The notes: a model not told the origin generated them from the sequence alone. A DNA stretch of 49,025 nucleotides from Pedobacter sp. BS3 (GCF_008274585.1 NZ_VTRT01000012.1:1-49025); one strand, 5' to 3'; counted from the first letter of the stretch, positions 15,792-27,403 are shown. Program-made: numbers and translations.

Positions 15792-18700
15792 TTAAGCTTC
15801 TACTTCTTCGTTTTTCGAGGCCATCAGCTTATCGTATTCTTCCTGAGAACCTACAATAATACGCTCATAGCTACGTAAACCGGTACCTGAAGGAATTAAG
15901 TGTCCAACAATTACGTTTTCTTTTAATCCTAACAACTCGTCGCGTTTACCGCTGATAGCCGCTTCGTTAAGTACCTTGGTTGTTTCCTGGAACGATGCAG
16001 CCGAAATAAACGACTTGGTTCCTAACGATGCCCGGGTAATACCCTGTAACAGCGGACTTGAAGTAGCCGGTACAGCATCGCGTGCTTCTACCAGTTTCAG
16101 GTCTTTACGTTTCAGGACAGAGTTCTCATCCCTTAATTTACGTACAGAAACAATCTGTCCGGCTTTTAAGGCGGTAGAATCGCCCGGATCGGTAACTACC
16201 TTTTTATCGTAGATCTCATCGTTTTCCTGCATGAAATCCCAACGGTCTACAGAGTCTTTCTCTAAGAAACGGGTATCGCCCGGATCCTCGATCTGAACTT
16301 TCTGCATCATCTGGTGCACAATGGTTTCAAAGTGCTTATCGTTAATTTTCACACCTTGCAAACGGTAAACTTCCTGGATACCATTTACCAGGTATTCCTG
16401 CACGGCAGCCGGGCCTTTAATAGCCAGGATATCCGCAGGCGAGATAGAACCGTCTGATAGTGGCATACCGGCTTTCACAAAGTCATTATCCTGTACCAGG
16501 ATATGTTTTGAAAGCGGAACCAGGTATTTTTTGATTTGACCGTCGCGTGATTCGATAGAGATCTCACGGTTACCGCGTTTAACACCTCCTAATGATACCA
16601 CACCGTCAATTTCTGTTACAACGGCAGGATTTGACGGGTTACGTGCTTCAAACAGCTCGGTTACACGTGGCAGACCACCGGTAATATCGCGGGTTTTACC
16701 GGTTGAACGAGGAATTTTGGCAATAACCTCACCTACCTTGATATTATCTCCGTTATCTACCGAAATGTGAGCGCCTACCGGGATGTTGTAGCTCCGGATA
16801 GCCGAACCGCCTTTATCAACGATCTTGATAACCGGGTTCTTAGTTTTATCACGGGTTTCGATAATTACTTTTTCCCTGTGGCCGGTCTGCTCATCTGACT
16901 CTTCACGGAAGGTTACACCATCAATGATTGCTTCAAATTCAACTTTACCGCCAAATTCAGAAATAATAACGGCATTGTACGGATCCCAGCTACAGATACG
17001 GTCGCCTTTGGTAATTTTATCACCATCTTTTACGTACAGGTTAGAACCGTACGGAATGTTATTGGCCATAATTACCCGGTTGCTTCCGGGCTCAATAATA
17101 CGGAACTCGCCGGAACGGCCCAGTACAATATCTACCGGCCCTTCTTCAGTTTCGCGAACTACCGAGCGAACGTTCTCAAATTCAATGATACCATCAAATT
17201 TAGCTACGATCTGAGATTCGGCAGCAATATTTGATGCCGTACCACCCACGTGGAAGGTACGTAACGTTAATTGTGTACCCGGCTCACCGATAGACTGTGC
17301 TGCAATTACACCCACGGCCTCACCTTTTTGTACCCGTTTACCTGTTGCCAGGTTACGTCCGTAGCAAAGCGCACAAACACCACGTTTGCTTTCGCAGGTC
17401 AATACCGAACGAATTTCGATACCTTCCAGCGGTGAATTTTCAATTTTATGAGCAATTTCCTCGTCGATATCCTGGTTGGCTGCAACCAGTAATTCGTTGG
17501 TCAGCGGATCGTACACATCATGCAGCGAAGTTCTGCCGAGTATACGCTCATACAATGGCTCAACAATATCTTCATTATCTTTCAGCGCTGTGGTATAGAT
17601 TCCGCGTAACGTACCGCAATCTTCCTCATTCACAATCATATCCTGAGCCACATCGTGCAAACGACGGGTCAGGTAACCGGCATCCGCTGTTTTTAACGCG
17701 GTATCAGCCAAACCTTTACGTGCACCGTGTGTAGAAATGAAGTATTCCAGAACCGAAAGACCTTCTTTAAAGTTAGAAAGGATCGGGTTTTCGATAATCT
17801 CACCACCTGAACCTGATTTTTGAGGTTTAGCCATCAGTCCCCGCATACCGCACAGCTGACGGATCTGCTCTTTAGAACCACGGGCCCCTGAATCAAGCAT
17901 CATATACACAGAATTGAAGCCCTGATTGTCGGTAGATAAGATCTCCATCACATTGGCGGTCAACCTGTTGTTGATACGGGTCCAGATATCGATGATCTGG
18001 TTATAACGTTCGTTGTTGGTAATGAATCCCATGTTATAGTTATTCATTACTTCTTCAACTTCTTTCGATGCCTGCTCGATCAGCTTGGTTTTAGCTTCAG
18101 GAATATTCAGATCCTGCAAGTTAAACGACAAACCTCCGCGGAACGCCATCTGGAAACCTAATTCCTTAATATCATCAAGGAACTGTGCCGCCCGGGCCAT
18201 ACCGGTAGTTTTCACCACTTCGCCAATAATATCACGCAATGATTTTTTGGTGAGCAGTTCGTTGATATAACCAACTTCTTCAGGTACAACCTGGTTAAAT
18301 AATACACGGCCAACAGTTGTTTCAATAATTTTCTGAACAATACTGCCATCTTTCTCTTTAACGTTGGTTTTTACCTTAATGAAGGCATGCAGGTCTATTT
18401 TTTTCTCGTTGTAAGCAATAATAACCTCTTCGGCAGAGTAAAATGTCTGACCTTCGCCTTTAACCACACGGGTTTCATCTGTTTTACGGCCTTTGGTAAT
18501 ATAATACAGACCTAACACCATGTCCTGGGAAGGAACGGTGATCGGCGTACCATTGGCAGGGTTCAGAATGTTGTGCGATGCCAGCATTAATATCTGCGCT
18601 TCCAGAATTGCCGCGTTACCCAGCGGTACGTGCACGGCCATCTGGTCACCGTCAAAGTCGGCGTTGAACGCGGTACAAACTAACGGGTGCAGCTGGATAG

Positions 18701-20078
18701 CTTTACCTTCTACCAGCTTGGGCTGGAAAGCCTGGATACCCAGACGGTGCAGCGTAGGCGCACGGTTTAACAATACCGGGTGACCTTTGAGCACGTTTTC
18801 AAGGATATCCCACACCAGCGGATCTTTACGATCAACGATCTTTTTAGCTGATTTTACTGTTTTAACCACACCACGCTCAATCATTTTGCGGATGATAAAC
18901 GGTTTGAACAGCTCGGCAGCCATATCTTTTGGTAAACCGCACTCGTGCAGTTTCAGGTTAGGGCCAACCACAATTACCGAACGGGCAGAATAGTCAACAC
19001 GTTTACCTAACAGGTTCTGACGGAAACGGCCTTGTTTACCTTTAAGGATATCTGAAAGCGATTTCAGGGCACGGTTACCTTCGGTTTTAACCGCGTTTAC
19101 TTTACGTGAGTTATCGAAAAGTGAATCCACAGCTTCCTGTAACATCCGCTTTTCGTTACGTAAGATCACTTCCGGAGCCTTGATCTCGATCAGACGTTTC
19201 AGACGGTTATTCCGGATAATTACCCGGCGATACAGGTCATTTAAATCTGATGTAGCGAAACGTCCGCCTTCCAAAGGAACCAGCGGGCGTAACTCAGGCG
19301 GAATAACCGGAACGATCTTTACGATCATCCACTCAGGATTATTCTCAATACGGGTTTTCGCACCACGGAAAGCCTCAACAACCTGCAAGCGTTTTAACGC
19401 TTCGTTTTTACGTTGCTGTGAAGTTTCGTTAGCTGCCTGGTGGCGCAGATCATAAGATAGCTGATCCAGATCCAGGCGTTTCAGAAGCTCTTCTAAAGCT
19501 TCTGCACCCATTTTAGCGATAAATTTCTGAGGATCTTTATCGTCTAAGTACTGGTTTTCTTTCGGCAGGGTATCTAAGATATCCAGGTATTCTTCCTCGG
19601 TCAGGAAATCCATTTTTGAGATTCCGTCAGCTTCTTTAATACCGGGCTGGATAACCACATAACGCTCGTAATAGATAATTAAATCCAAACGTTTGGTGGG
19701 CAGACCTAACAAATAACCAATTTTATTAGGTAACGAGCGGAAATACCAGATATGAGCTACAGGAACCACCAGGTTGATGTGTCCCATACGCTCACGGCGT
19801 ACTTTCTTCTCTGTTACCTCAACACCGCAACGATCGCACACGATACCCTTGTAACGGATACGTTTGTATTTACCGCAGTGGCATTCGTAATCTTTTACCG
19901 GGCCAAAAATACGCTCGCAGAATAAACCATCACGCTCAGGTTTATAGGTACGGTAGTTAATGGTTTCGGGTTTTAACACTTCGCCGCTTGAACGTTCCAG
20001 GATAGCTTCCGGAGACGACAATCCGATGGTAATCGTGGTGAAGTTACTTTTTATTTTATTATCCTTTTTGTAAGACAT
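15792..20078 (-). CDS. rpoC: RNA polymerase beta' subunit
   Basis: This 1428-residue catalytic subunit shows the N-terminal zinc ribbon ([22 protein letters not shown]), the magnesium-binding NADFDGDQM, the second zinc cluster ([13 protein letters not shown]) and the trigger-loop region [16 protein letters not shown]. Length and order are typical for Bacteroidota. It is the last gene of the minus-strand ribosomal/RNA polymerase block, and the gap to rpoB is almost wholly a heptamer inverted repeat. Confidence 0.98.
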   Translation of the reverse strand: MSYKKDNKIKSNFTTITIGLSSPEAILERSSGEVLKPETINYRTYKPERDGLFCERIFGPVKDYECHCGKYKRIRYKGIVCDRCGVEVTEKKVRRERMGHINLVVPVAHIWYFRSLPNKIGYLLGLPTKRLDLIIYYERYVVIQPGIKEADGISKMDFLTEEEYLDILDTLPKENQYLDDKDPQKFIAKMGAEALEELLKRLDLDQLSYDLRHQAANETSQQRKNEALKRLQVVEAFRGAKTRIENNPEWMIVKIVPVIPPELRPLVPLEGGRFATSDLNDLYRRVIIRNNRLKRLIEIKAPEVILRNEKRMLQEAVDSLFDNSRKVNAVKTEGNRALKSLSDILKGKQGRFRQNLLGKRVDYSARSVIVVGPNLKLHECGLPKDMAAELFKPFIIRKMIERGVVKTVKSAKKIVDRKDPLVWDILENVLKGHPVLLNRAPTLHRLGIQAFQPKLVEGKAIQLHPLVCTAFNADFDGDQMAVHVPLGNAAILEAQILMLASHNILNPANGTPITVPSQDMVLGLYYITKGRKTDETRVVKGEGQTFYSAEEVIIAYNEKKIDLHAFIKVKTNVKEKDGSIVQKIIETTVGRVLFNQVVPEEVGYINELLTKKSLRDIIGEVVKTTGMARAAQFLDDIKELGFQMAFRGGLSFNLQDLNIPEAKTKLIEQASKEVEEVMNNYNMGFITNNERYNQIIDIWTRINNRLTANVMEILSTDNQGFNSVYMMLDSGARGSKEQIRQLCGMRGLMAKPQKSGSGGEIIENPILSNFKEGLSVLEYFISTHGARKGLADTALKTADAGYLTRRLHDVAQDMIVNEEDCGTLRGIYTTALKDNEDIVEPLYERILGRTSLHDVYDPLTNELLVAANQDIDEEIAHKIENSPLEGIEIRSVLTCESKRGVCALCYGRNLATGKRVQKGEAVGVIAAQSIGEPGTQLTLRTFHVGGTASNIAAESQIVAKFDGIIEFENVRSVVRETEEGPVDIVLGRSGEFRIIEPGSNRVIMANNIPYGSNLYVKDGDKITKGDRICSWDPYNAVIISEFGGKVEFEAIIDGVTFREESDEQTGHREKVIIETRDKTKNPVIKIVDKGGSAIRSYNIPVGAHISVDNGDNIKVGEVIAKIPRSTGKTRDITGGLPRVTELFEARNPSNPAVVTEIDGVVSLGGVKRGNREISIESRDGQIKKYLVPLSKHILVQDNDFVKAGMPLSDGSISPADILAIKGPAAVQEYLVNGIQEVYRLQGVKINDKHFETIVHQMMQKVQIEDPGDTRFLEKDSVDRWDFMQENDEIYDKKVVTDPGDSTALKAGQIVSVRKLRDENSVLKRKDLKLVEARDAVPATSSPLLQGITRASLGTKSFISAASFQETTKVLNEAAISGKRDELLGLKENVIVGHLIPSGTGLRSYERIIVGSQEEYDKLMASKNEEVEA

Positions 20079-20085
20079 ACTCTTT

Positions 20086-20164
20086 AAGGTTAAAGGCTGA
20101 AGGCTGGAAGGTGGAAGGCATAGGGCGCTTAAACCCTCTACCTTCTACCTTTATACCTTCTACC
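20086..20164. repeat. Two-arm heptamer array in the rpoB-rpoC gap
   Basis: On the plus strand AAGG/AGGG starts fall at about 20086, 20093, 20100, 20108, 20115 and 20122, and the facing arm has CC at 20134, 20141, 20148, 20156 and 20163. Both arms share the 7,7,8,7 spacing, so the units can pair in register as a long imperfect hairpin in the mRNA. It occupies nearly all of the 90-bp gap. Confidence 0.9.
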
Positions 20165-20168
20165 TCAA

Positions 20169-23100
20169 TTAATCTAACGTAATATCTAAACCTAAACCTC
20201 TCAATTCATGAACCAATACGTTGAATGATTCAGGAACAGACGGTGTCGGCAGATTCTCGCCTTTAACAATGGCTTCGTAAGTTTTGGCCCTACCGATAAC
20301 GTCATCCGACTTAACGGTAAGTATTTCCTGAAGGATATTTGCTGCACCGAATGCTTCGAGCGCCCAAACCTCCATCTCACCAAAACGCTGACCACCAAAC
20401 TGCGCTTTACCGCCCAACGGCTGCTGGGTAATGAGCGAATATGGCCCGATAGAACGAGCGTGCATCTTATCGTCAACCATGTGGCCTAATTTCAGCATAT
20501 AGATAATACCTACGGTAGTCGGTTGGTCAAAACGCTCGCCGGTCAAACCATTGTACAGGTAAGTTCTTCCCGATGCAGGGATACCGGCTTTTTCTACCCA
20601 CGCTTCTACTTCATCGTGCGAAGCACCATCAAATATCGGGGTTGCAAATTTCACGCCCAGTTCTTTACCTGCCCAGCCCAGAACAGTTTCATAGATCTGT
20701 CCAAGGTTCATCCGCGAAGGTACACCCAGCGGATTCAGCACAATATCAACCGGTGTTCCATCTTCCAGGAACGGCATATCTTCATCACGTACAATACGGG
20801 CAACAATACCTTTATTACCGTGACGTCCGGCCATTTTATCACCTACACGTAGTTTACGTTTTTTAGCGATATATACTTTGGCCATTTGTACAATTCCTGA
20901 AGGCAGCTCATCACCTACGCTGATGGCAAACTTATCACGTTTGTAAGCTCCCAACTCCTCATTCAGCTTGATGTTATAATTATGAAGCGTCATCTTGATC
21001 AGCTCATTCTTATCCTCATCAGTTGTCCATTTGGTTGGGTTGATGTTGGCAAACTCAAGCTCTGAAAGAATCTTCTGCGTAAACTTCACGCCCTTAGGTA
21101 CAAGCAGCTCTTTGTAAACATTGTATACACCCTGAGAGGTTTTACCATTTACAATATTGAACAACTTATCCAGTAAGGTATCTTTCAACTGCTTAAGCGC
21201 TTTCTCATGCTTAACATCCAGCTTATCCAGTTGTGCTTTTTCTTCGGCCTTTGATGTTTTCTTGGCACGGGAGAACAGCTTGGTATCAATAACAACTCCA
21301 CTGATAGAAGGAGGAGTTTTCAACGAAGCGTCTTTTACATCGCCTGCCTTATCACCAAATATGGCACGCAGTAGCTTTTCTTCCGGCGAAGGATCAGACT
21401 CTCCTTTCGGAGTGATCTTTCCGATCAGGATATCGCCTTCCTTAACATCAGCACCAATGCGGATGATACCGTTTTCATCAAGGTCTTTTGTGGCCTCTTC
21501 AGAAACGTTCGGAATATCCGGGGTCAGCTCTTCTTCACCACGTTTGGTATCGCGTACCTCAAGCTCAAATTCCTCGATATGCAGTGAGGTAAAGATATCC
21601 TGACTAACAACACGCTCAGAGATCACAATAGCATCCTCAAAGTTAAAGCCCTGCCATGGCATGAACGCCACTTTCAGGTTTCTTCCCAATGCCAGCTCGC
21701 CATCCTGTGTTGCATAACCTTCGCATAACACCTGCCCTTTTACAACCTGCTGTCCTTTACGAACAATAGGTTTCAGGTTAATACAGGTACTTTGATTGGT
21801 CTTTTTGAATTTGGTTAAGCGGTATGATTTTACCTCGTCATCAAATGATACCAGCACGTCATCAGAATTACGCTCATAGCGGATACGGATCTCATTGGCA
21901 TCAACGTATTCAACCACACCTTTGCCTTCGGCATTGATCAGCGTACGCGAATCGCGGGCAACAGGGCCTTCCAAACCGGTTCCAACAATCGGCGCTTCAG
22001 GACGTAACAATGGTACTGCCTGACGCTGCATGTTTGAACCCATCAGGGCACGGTTAGCGTCATCGTGCTCTAAGAACGGAATGAGCGATGCGGCAATAGA
22101 GGTGATCTGGTTTGGCGCAACGTCCATTAAATCCAGTCTTTCCGGCTCAATAACCGGGAAGTCACCCGCATAACGTGCTTTTACACGTGGGGTGATAAAG
22201 TTACCTTTATCATCGTATTCGGCATTTGCCTGTGCAATGGTTTTACCATCTTCATCTTCCGCCGAAAGGTAAATTACCGGTTCTTCAACCATTACCCGGC
22301 CGTTTTCTACCTTGCGGTACGGCGTTTCAATAAATCCTAAGTTATTGATCTTGGCATGTACGCAAAGCGATGAGATCAGACCAATGTTCGGACCTTCGGG
22401 CGTTTCAATGGTACACAAACGACCATAGTGCGTATAATGAACGTCACGAACCTCAAACCCGGCACGCTCACGCGACAGACCGCCTGGCCCTAAAGCTGAA
22501 AGACGACGCTTGTGCGTAATTTCTGCCAGCGGGTTGGTTTGATCCATGAACTGTGATAACTGGTTTGTTCCGAAGAACGAGTTGATCACAGACGACAAGG
22601 TACGTGCATTGATCAGGTCGGTTGGTGTAAACACCTCGTTATCACGAATGTTCATACGCTCACGGATAGTACGGGCCATACGGGCCAGACCTACGCCGAA
22701 CTGAGCATATAATTGCTCGCCAACGGTACGTACACGACGGTTTGACAAGTGGTCAATATCGTCAACCTCGGCCTTAGCATTGATCAGCTTGATGAGGTAT
22801 TTAACAATGGCAATGATATCGTCTTTTGTTAATACTTTGATCTCATCAGGCGTATCCAGCTTCAGCTTCCGGTTAATACGGTAACGGCCTACATCACCCA
22901 GATCATAACGTTTGTCTGAGAAGAACAAACGCTCTATGATACCGCGTGCTGTTTCTTCATCAGGTGGTTCGGCGTTACGTAACTGACGATAGATGTGCTC
23001 TACCGCTTCTTTCTCTGAGTTGGATGTATCTTTTTGTAATGTATTATAGATGATAGAATAATCTGCATTGTTAGCCGCATCTTCTTTAGTAAGAATAATG

Positions 23101-23978
23101 GTTTTAACACCTGCATCGATAATCATATCAATATGGTCATCTTCTAAAATAGTTTCCCGTTCAAGGATGATCTCGTTACGATCAATAGAAACTACCTCGC
23201 CGGTATCTTCGTCTACAAAATCCTCAACCCATTTTTTCAATACCCTGGCGGCAAGCTTACGGCCTACATACTTTTTAAGGCCTGATTTGCTTACTTTTAC
23301 TTCATCGGCAAGCTCAAATAATTCAAGGATATCTTTATCTGAATCATAGCCGATAGCACGCAACAGCGTAGTTACGGGGAATTTTTTCTTACGGTCGATG
23401 TAAGCATACATCACGTTATTCACGTCTGTAGCAAACTCGATCCAGGAACCTTTGAACGGGATAACACGGGCAGAATACAGCTTTGTTCCGTTGGTGTGAC
23501 GGCTCTGGCCGAAAAATACGCCCGGCGAACGGTGTAATTGTGACACAATAACACGCTCAGCCCCGTTAACCACAAAAGTTCCTTTGGGTGTCATGTACGG
23601 GATAGTTCCCAGGTAAACATCCTGAACAATGGTTTCAAAATCCTCGTGCTCCTCATCATTACATGATAAGCGCAGTTTCGCTTTCAACGGAACACTGTAG
23701 GTCAGCCCTCTTTCAATACACTCCTGTATATCGTAACGCGGAGGGTCAATAAAATAATCCAGAAACTCTAAAACGAAGATGTTTCTTGAATCGGAAATCG
23801 GAAAGTTTTCAGAGAAAACTTTGAACAAGCCTTCCTGATGGCGGTTATCTGAAGTTGTTTCCAACTGGAAAAACTCCCTGAAAGATTCTAACTGTACATC
23901 CAGAAAGTCAGGATAATCAATTACCTTCCTGCTGGTTGCAAAATTTATTCTTTCGTTACTCTGATTTTTATTTGCCAA
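20169..23978 (-). CDS. rpoB: RNA polymerase beta subunit
   Basis: This 1269-residue subunit includes the rifampicin-region sequence [33 protein letters not shown], the [13 protein letters not shown] loop, GRHGNKG near the catalytic centre, and the C-terminal [21 protein letters not shown]. The rifampicin-region residues look wild type (D in FMDQ, H in THKRR, S in RRLSALG). It is transcribed after rplL, with a hairpin between them at 24082-24105. Confidence 0.98.
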   Translation of the reverse strand: MANKNQSNERINFATSRKVIDYPDFLDVQLESFREFFQLETTSDNRHQEGLFKVFSENFPISDSRNIFVLEFLDYFIDPPRYDIQECIERGLTYSVPLKAKLRLSCNDEEHEDFETIVQDVYLGTIPYMTPKGTFVVNGAERVIVSQLHRSPGVFFGQSRHTNGTKLYSARVIPFKGSWIEFATDVNNVMYAYIDRKKKFPVTTLLRAIGYDSDKDILELFELADEVKVSKSGLKKYVGRKLAARVLKKWVEDFVDEDTGEVVSIDRNEIILERETILEDDHIDMIIDAGVKTIILTKEDAANNADYSIIYNTLQKDTSNSEKEAVEHIYRQLRNAEPPDEETARGIIERLFFSDKRYDLGDVGRYRINRKLKLDTPDEIKVLTKDDIIAIVKYLIKLINAKAEVDDIDHLSNRRVRTVGEQLYAQFGVGLARMARTIRERMNIRDNEVFTPTDLINARTLSSVINSFFGTNQLSQFMDQTNPLAEITHKRRLSALGPGGLSRERAGFEVRDVHYTHYGRLCTIETPEGPNIGLISSLCVHAKINNLGFIETPYRKVENGRVMVEEPVIYLSAEDEDGKTIAQANAEYDDKGNFITPRVKARYAGDFPVIEPERLDLMDVAPNQITSIAASLIPFLEHDDANRALMGSNMQRQAVPLLRPEAPIVGTGLEGPVARDSRTLINAEGKGVVEYVDANEIRIRYERNSDDVLVSFDDEVKSYRLTKFKKTNQSTCINLKPIVRKGQQVVKGQVLCEGYATQDGELALGRNLKVAFMPWQGFNFEDAIVISERVVSQDIFTSLHIEEFELEVRDTKRGEEELTPDIPNVSEEATKDLDENGIIRIGADVKEGDILIGKITPKGESDPSPEEKLLRAIFGDKAGDVKDASLKTPPSISGVVIDTKLFSRAKKTSKAEEKAQLDKLDVKHEKALKQLKDTLLDKLFNIVNGKTSQGVYNVYKELLVPKGVKFTQKILSELEFANINPTKWTTDEDKNELIKMTLHNYNIKLNEELGAYKRDKFAISVGDELPSGIVQMAKVYIAKKRKLRVGDKMAGRHGNKGIVARIVRDEDMPFLEDGTPVDIVLNPLGVPSRMNLGQIYETVLGWAGKELGVKFATPIFDGASHDEVEAWVEKAGIPASGRTYLYNGLTGERFDQPTTVGIIYMLKLGHMVDDKMHARSIGPYSLITQQPLGGKAQFGGQRFGEMEVWALEAFGAANILQEILTVKSDDVIGRAKTYEAIVKGENLPTPSVPESFNVLVHELRGLGLDITLD

Positions 23979-24081
23979 TGGATTTATGATTTTAGCTTAA
24001 TAAATAAACTGATAACTTGTTTATCCGCTCGTGGAGGCGGAATTGTAAGTCAAACAAACATAGATGTATACAAACGCCAAT

Positions 24082-24105
24082 AGACTCCGGCGAAAACCGG
24101 AGTCT
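24082..24105 (-). promoter_or_regulatory. Hairpin between rplL and rpoB (possible attenuator)
   Basis: A perfect 9-bp stem (24082-24090 with 24097-24105) has a 6-nt loop and no T run on the minus strand. In many bacteria the rplL-rpoB gap holds a partial terminator or processing site that sets the ribosomal protein to polymerase ratio. The position fits such a role, but function is inferred. Confidence 0.55.
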
Positions 24106-24135
24106 AAGGGTTATGATTTATTGAATATTAAGAAC

Positions 24136-24519
24136 TTACTTAATTTCAACAACAGCTCCTGCTTCTTCTAATTGTTTTTTCAGGGCTTCAGCTTCGTCTT
24201 TAGCAACACCTGCTTTTAATTCTTTAGGTGCACCGTCAACTAAATCTTTAGCTTCTTTCAGACCTAAACCGGTTAAGTCTTTTACTAATTTAACTACAGC
24301 TAACTTCTGGCCACCAGCTTCTTTTAAGATTACATCAAAAGTGCTTTTTTCTTCAGCAGCAGGAGCTTCAGCAGCACCACCTGCAGCAGGTCCAGCAACA
24401 GCTACTGCAGCAGCAGCAGGCTCAATACCATACTCATCTTTTAAGATTTGAGCTAACTCGTTAACTTCTTTTACTGTTAAGTTTACTAACTGCTCAGCAA
24501 ACGCTTTTAAATCTGCCAT
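24136..24519 (-). CDS. rplL: 50S ribosomal protein L7/L12
   Basis: This 127-residue stalk protein has an N-terminal dimerisation segment ([24 protein letters not shown]), an Ala/Pro/Gly hinge at about 36-55, and a C-terminal factor-binding domain ([35 protein letters not shown]). It follows rplJ as usual. The ATG leader is A/T-rich without a Shine-Dalgarno sequence. Confidence 0.97.
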   Translation of the reverse strand: MADLKAFAEQLVNLTVKEVNELAQILKDEYGIEPAAAAVAVAGPAAGGAAEAPAAEEKSTFDVILKEAGGQKLAVVKLVKDLTGLGLKEAKDLVDGAPKELKAGVAKDEAEALKKQLEEAGAVVEIK

Positions 24520-24581
24520 TTTATTTAAATTTTTAAAAAATTACTAATTTGTTTTAAATGTTCGGACTTTCCAGGTGTCCG

Positions 24582-25100
24582 TTAACCTCTTTCCTGTAAT
24601 GTTTTAACCAAACCTGCAATAGTGCTTCCGCCTGATTTAAGGGCGCTAACCACGTTCTTAGCAGGCGACTGCAATAAGCCGATGATCTCTCCGATAAGTT
24701 CCTCTTTTGATTTCAGGGTTGCCAGAGCATCTAATTGTTTATCGCCGATAAACAATGCAGAGTCAATGTAAGCACCTTTCAGAACAGGTTTATCGCCGGT
24801 TTTACGAAGCTCCTTAATTAATTTAGCAGGAGCATTGGCTACGGATGAGAATAAAATGGTTGATGAACCTTTTAACACACCATTAAGCTCGGGCGAATCT
24901 ACTCCGGCAGCTTCCAACGCTTTACGAATAAGCGTATTTTTTGCTACCTGAATGGCTATACCGTTTTCGAAAAACTTACGACGGATAGTGTTGACCTGCG
25001 CCACAGTTAAGTCGGCAGTATCAGTAATGTAGAAATTACCGTACTCTTTGATCCGTTCAGTTAACTCCTGAACTATTTCAAATTTTTCTTCTTTTCTCAT
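24582..25100 (-). CDS. rplJ: 50S ribosomal protein L10
   Basis: This 172-residue protein forms the base of the L7/L12 stalk. The N-terminal rRNA-binding domain includes VAQVNTIRRKFFENGIAIQVAKNTL, and the C-terminal helices (VVSALKSGGSTIAGLVKTL) bind L7/L12 dimers. It starts 3 bp after rplA and precedes rplL, the standard order. It is normally an autogenous regulator of this operon. Confidence 0.97.
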   Translation of the reverse strand: MRKEEKFEIVQELTERIKEYGNFYITDTADLTVAQVNTIRRKFFENGIAIQVAKNTLIRKALEAAGVDSPELNGVLKGSSTILFSSVANAPAKLIKELRKTGDKPVLKGAYIDSALFIGDKQLDALATLKSKEELIGEIIGLLQSPAKNVVSALKSGGSTIAGLVKTLQERG

Positions 25101-25103
25101 GAC

Positions 25104-25802
25104 TTAGATCCCCGCTACTGTTTTAGTTTCAACTTCTATTCCGGGACTCATTGTTGAAGACATGTGAATGCTTTTGAAATAAGTTCCTTTTGCAGCCGAT
25201 GGTTTTAATTTAGAGATGGTTTGAATAACTTCTAACGCATTCTCATAAATTTTATCTGCCGGGAATGATACTTTCCCGATTGAAGCATGAATGATACCTG
25301 TTTTGTCGACCTTGAAATCTATTTTACCGCCTTTTACATCAGTTACTGCCTTACCTACTTCGGTAGTTACAGTGCCTGATTTAGGGTTTGGCATCAGGTT
25401 ACGCGGACCTAATATACGGCCCAGGCGTCCTACTTTTGCCATCACACTTGGCATGGTAATAATGATATCAATATCAGTCCATCCACCTTCTATTTTAGCA
25501 ATATACTCATCCAAACCTACGTAATCTGCACCGGCAGCTTTAGCTTCTTCTTCCTTATCAGGAGTTACAAGCGCTAAAACCCGCACAGTCTTACCAGTAC
25601 CATGAGGCAGCGTTGCAATACCACGTACCATTTGATTGGCTTTACGCGGATCTACTCCCAGGCGTACATCAATATCAACTGATGCATCGAACTTGGTGGT
25701 AGTTACTTCTTTAACCAAAGCCGCAGCTTCTGATAAAGAGTATGCTTTTCCTGCTTCAAGTTTGGAATGTGCCTTTTTCTGATTTTTTGTTAATCTAGCC
25801 AC
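25104..25802 (-). CDS. rplA: 50S ribosomal protein L1
   Basis: This 232-residue protein is full length. [33 protein letters not shown] and the final [11 protein letters not shown] are conserved L1 segments. L1 forms the mobile ribosomal stalk at the E site and in many bacteria represses its own operon. It lies 23 bp downstream of rplK. Confidence 0.97.
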   Translation of the reverse strand: MARLTKNQKKAHSKLEAGKAYSLSEAAALVKEVTTTKFDASVDIDVRLGVDPRKANQMVRGIATLPHGTGKTVRVLALVTPDKEEEAKAAGADYVGLDEYIAKIEGGWTDIDIIITMPSVMAKVGRLGRILGPRNLMPNPKSGTVTTEVGKAVTDVKGGKIDFKVDKTGIIHASIGKVSFPADKIYENALEVIQTISKLKPSAAKGTYFKSIHMSSTMSPGIEVETKTVAGI

Positions 25803-25825
25803 TTCTTAAACTGATTTTGAGTTAA

Positions 25826-26269
25826 TTAATTATTCCAGGGAGCTGTACCGCTAACGGTAATTCCCATACTACGAGCTGTACCAGCCACCATTTTCATGGC
25901 AGACTCTACTGTAAATGCGTTCAAGTCGGGCATTTTATCTTTTGCAATAGCCTCAACCTGTTCCCAGCTTACACTGGCAACTTTTTTACGGTTTGGCTCG
26001 GCAGAACCACTTTTTTGTCCTGTTGCTTCCAATAGCTGGATAGCAACCGGAGGGGTTTTAATGATAAAATCGAAAGACTTATCAGCATACACAGTAATTA
26101 CAACAGGCAGCACTTTACCTGGTTTGTCTTGGGTACGGGCATTAAACTGCTTGCAAAATTCCATAATGTTCACACCCTTAGCACCTAATGCAGGTCCTAC
26201 CGGCGGAGACGGATTTGCGGCGCCACCTTTGACTTGTAATTTTACTAACGCACTGACTTCTTTTGCCAT
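25826..26269 (-). CDS. rplK: 50S ribosomal protein L11
   Basis: This 147-residue protein has [29 protein letters not shown] at the N-terminal domain and [24 protein letters not shown] in the rRNA-binding C-terminal domain. It is the GTPase-associated-centre protein and target of thiopeptides. It follows nusG after a 140-bp gap that contains a two-arm heptamer array. Confidence 0.97.
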   Translation of the reverse strand: MAKEVSALVKLQVKGGAANPSPPVGPALGAKGVNIMEFCKQFNARTQDKPGKVLPVVITVYADKSFDFIIKTPPVAIQLLEATGQKSGSAEPNRKKVASVSWEQVEAIAKDKMPDLNAFTVESAMKMVAGTARSMGITVSGTAPWNN

Positions 26270-26341
26270 TTTAATTTACTTTGTTTTATTACTCAATGTT
26301 AGTAAGTTGGAAGCTATGTAACATTTAAGATTTTATAGTTC

Positions 26342-26403
26342 AGATATTTAGATGTTAGACATGAGATGTTAGACCAAGGTCTCATATCTCAAATCTGTTA
26401 TCT
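26342..26403. repeat. Two-arm heptamer array in the nusG-rplK gap
   Basis: AGA-headed units start at 26342, 26350, 26357, 26364 and 26371. The facing arm has TCT at 26380, 26387, 26394 and 26401, exactly 7 bp apart. The arms meet at the perfect palindrome AGACC-AA-GGTCT (26371-26382). Confidence 0.9.
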
Positions 26404-26409
26404 CACATC

Positions 26410-26952
26410 CTACTCTTTTTCAACCTGCATATAATTCAGCTCAAGCGGGGTTCTTCTTCCGAAGATCTTAACCATTACCTTAAGCTTTTTCTTTTCTTCG
26501 TTTATTTCTTCAATAACACCGGTAAAGCCGTTAAACGGACCATCCATTACTTTGACATTTTCACCAACGTAATACGGTACGTTCATCATTTCGCCCTGCT
26601 CGCTCATCTCGTCTACCTTACCCAGTATACGATTTACCTCTGCCGCACGCATGGGAACAGCGTTACCGCCTTTATCACCTAAAAAGCCGATTACACTATT
26701 TATATTTTTGATGATATGCTCAAGCTCACCGTCTAAAGCGGCTTCTATCAGCACATATCCCGGATAGTAGTTGCGCTCTTTGGCAATTTTTTTACCATCA
26801 CGCATCTGGTAGTATTTCTCCATAGGTATTAATACCTGCGGCACCAGATGCGAAATACCCAGCCGGTTTACTTCTGCTTCTATATACTGTTTAACTTTCT
26901 TCTCTTTTCCGCTAACAGCCCTTACAACATACCATTTCAATTGCTCGCTCAT
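26410..26952 (-). CDS. nusG: Transcription termination/antitermination factor NusG
   Basis: This 180-residue protein has the NGN domain (WYVVRAVSGKEKKVKQYIEAE, then YYPGYVLIEA) and a C-terminal KOW domain (GENVKVMDGPFNGFTGVIEEI). It binds the polymerase clamp and links transcription to Rho or the ribosome. It is encoded 12 bp after secE in the usual secE-nusG order. Confidence 0.96.
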   Translation of the reverse strand: MSEQLKWYVVRAVSGKEKKVKQYIEAEVNRLGISHLVPQVLIPMEKYYQMRDGKKIAKERNYYPGYVLIEAALDGELEHIIKNINSVIGFLGDKGGNAVPMRAAEVNRILGKVDEMSEQGEMMNVPYYVGENVKVMDGPFNGFTGVIEEINEEKKKLKVMVKIFGRRTPLELNYMQVEKE

Positions 26953-26964
26953 GTTCCAGGTATT

Positions 26965-27162
26965 TTAGCCAGCCAGTGATTTATAAAACAATTCCAGTAA
27001 GCCTCCTGCCGATCTGTCCATAGCCAGTATGATCAAAGCAATGATAGCAGATGCTATTAAAACTACTACGGCAGAGCTTTGAAGTTCACGCCAGGTTGGC
27101 CAGGTGACCTTTTGAGTCATCTCGGTATATGATTCTTTTATAAATTCTACTACGTTAGCCAT
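26965..27162 (-). CDS. secE: Preprotein translocase subunit SecE
   Basis: This 65-residue short form has an N-terminal amphipathic region (VVEFIKESYTEMTQKVTWPTWREL, with the conserved VTWPT) and one membrane helix at about residues 30-48. It stabilises SecY in the translocon. It lies directly after tRNA-Trp and before nusG. Confidence 0.95.
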   Translation of the reverse strand: MANVVEFIKESYTEMTQKVTWPTWRELQSSAVVVLIASAIIALIILAMDRSAGGLLELFYKSLAG

Positions 27163-27177
27163 TTATTTTAGCTTAAG

Positions 27178-27248
27178 CACGGGCACAAGGATTCGAACCC
27201 TGATCAAAGGTTTTGGAGACCTCTATTCTACCATTGAACTATGCCCGT
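27178..27248 (-). tRNA. tRNA-Trp (CCA)
   Basis: A 71-nt cloverleaf with 7-bp acceptor (ACGGGCA with TGCCCGT), anticodon CCA in the loop CTCCAAA, a T arm with GGTTCGAATCC and discriminator G. CCA is not encoded. A partial, altered copy lies just upstream (27267-27328). Confidence 0.95.
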
Positions 27249-27266
27249 GTATCAATCTTTTTAAAA

Positions 27267-27328
27267 CGAACCCTGATCAAATGTTTTGTCCCGAGTGCTC
27301 GGGATATCTGCCATTGAACTATGCCCGT
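27267..27328 (-). pseudogene. tRNA-Trp remnant with a palindrome in the anticodon region
   Basis: The first 18 nt are identical to tRNA-Trp, and a 21-nt stretch through the T loop matches at 20 positions. The anticodon arm between them is replaced by a perfect palindrome, TCCCGAG-N2-CTCGGGA (27289-27304). The 3' half of the T stem and the 3' acceptor strand are missing. It cannot fold as a tRNA and lies 18 bp from the intact gene. Confidence 0.85.
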
Positions 27329-27336
27329 ATATATTT

Positions 27337-27370
27337 ACAAAGTACTCAGAGTATTTTCTGAGTACTTTGT
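27337..27370 (-). terminator. Strong hairpin downstream of tuf
   Basis: A perfect 13-bp stem (27337-27349 with 27358-27370) has an 8-nt loop between tuf and tRNA-Trp. The minus-strand flank after the stem is A/T-rich but not a clean T run, so this may be a weak terminator or an RNA-processing site. Confidence 0.5.
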
Positions 27371-27403
27371 TATATATTTTTTGTCCCTTGGGGGAAGCAA
27401 AAA

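Noticed and set aside
16825-17734. Long plus-strand frames within rpoC (and similar ones in rpoB, fadN)
   Set aside because: They are shadows of highly conserved minus-strand genes with no independent features.
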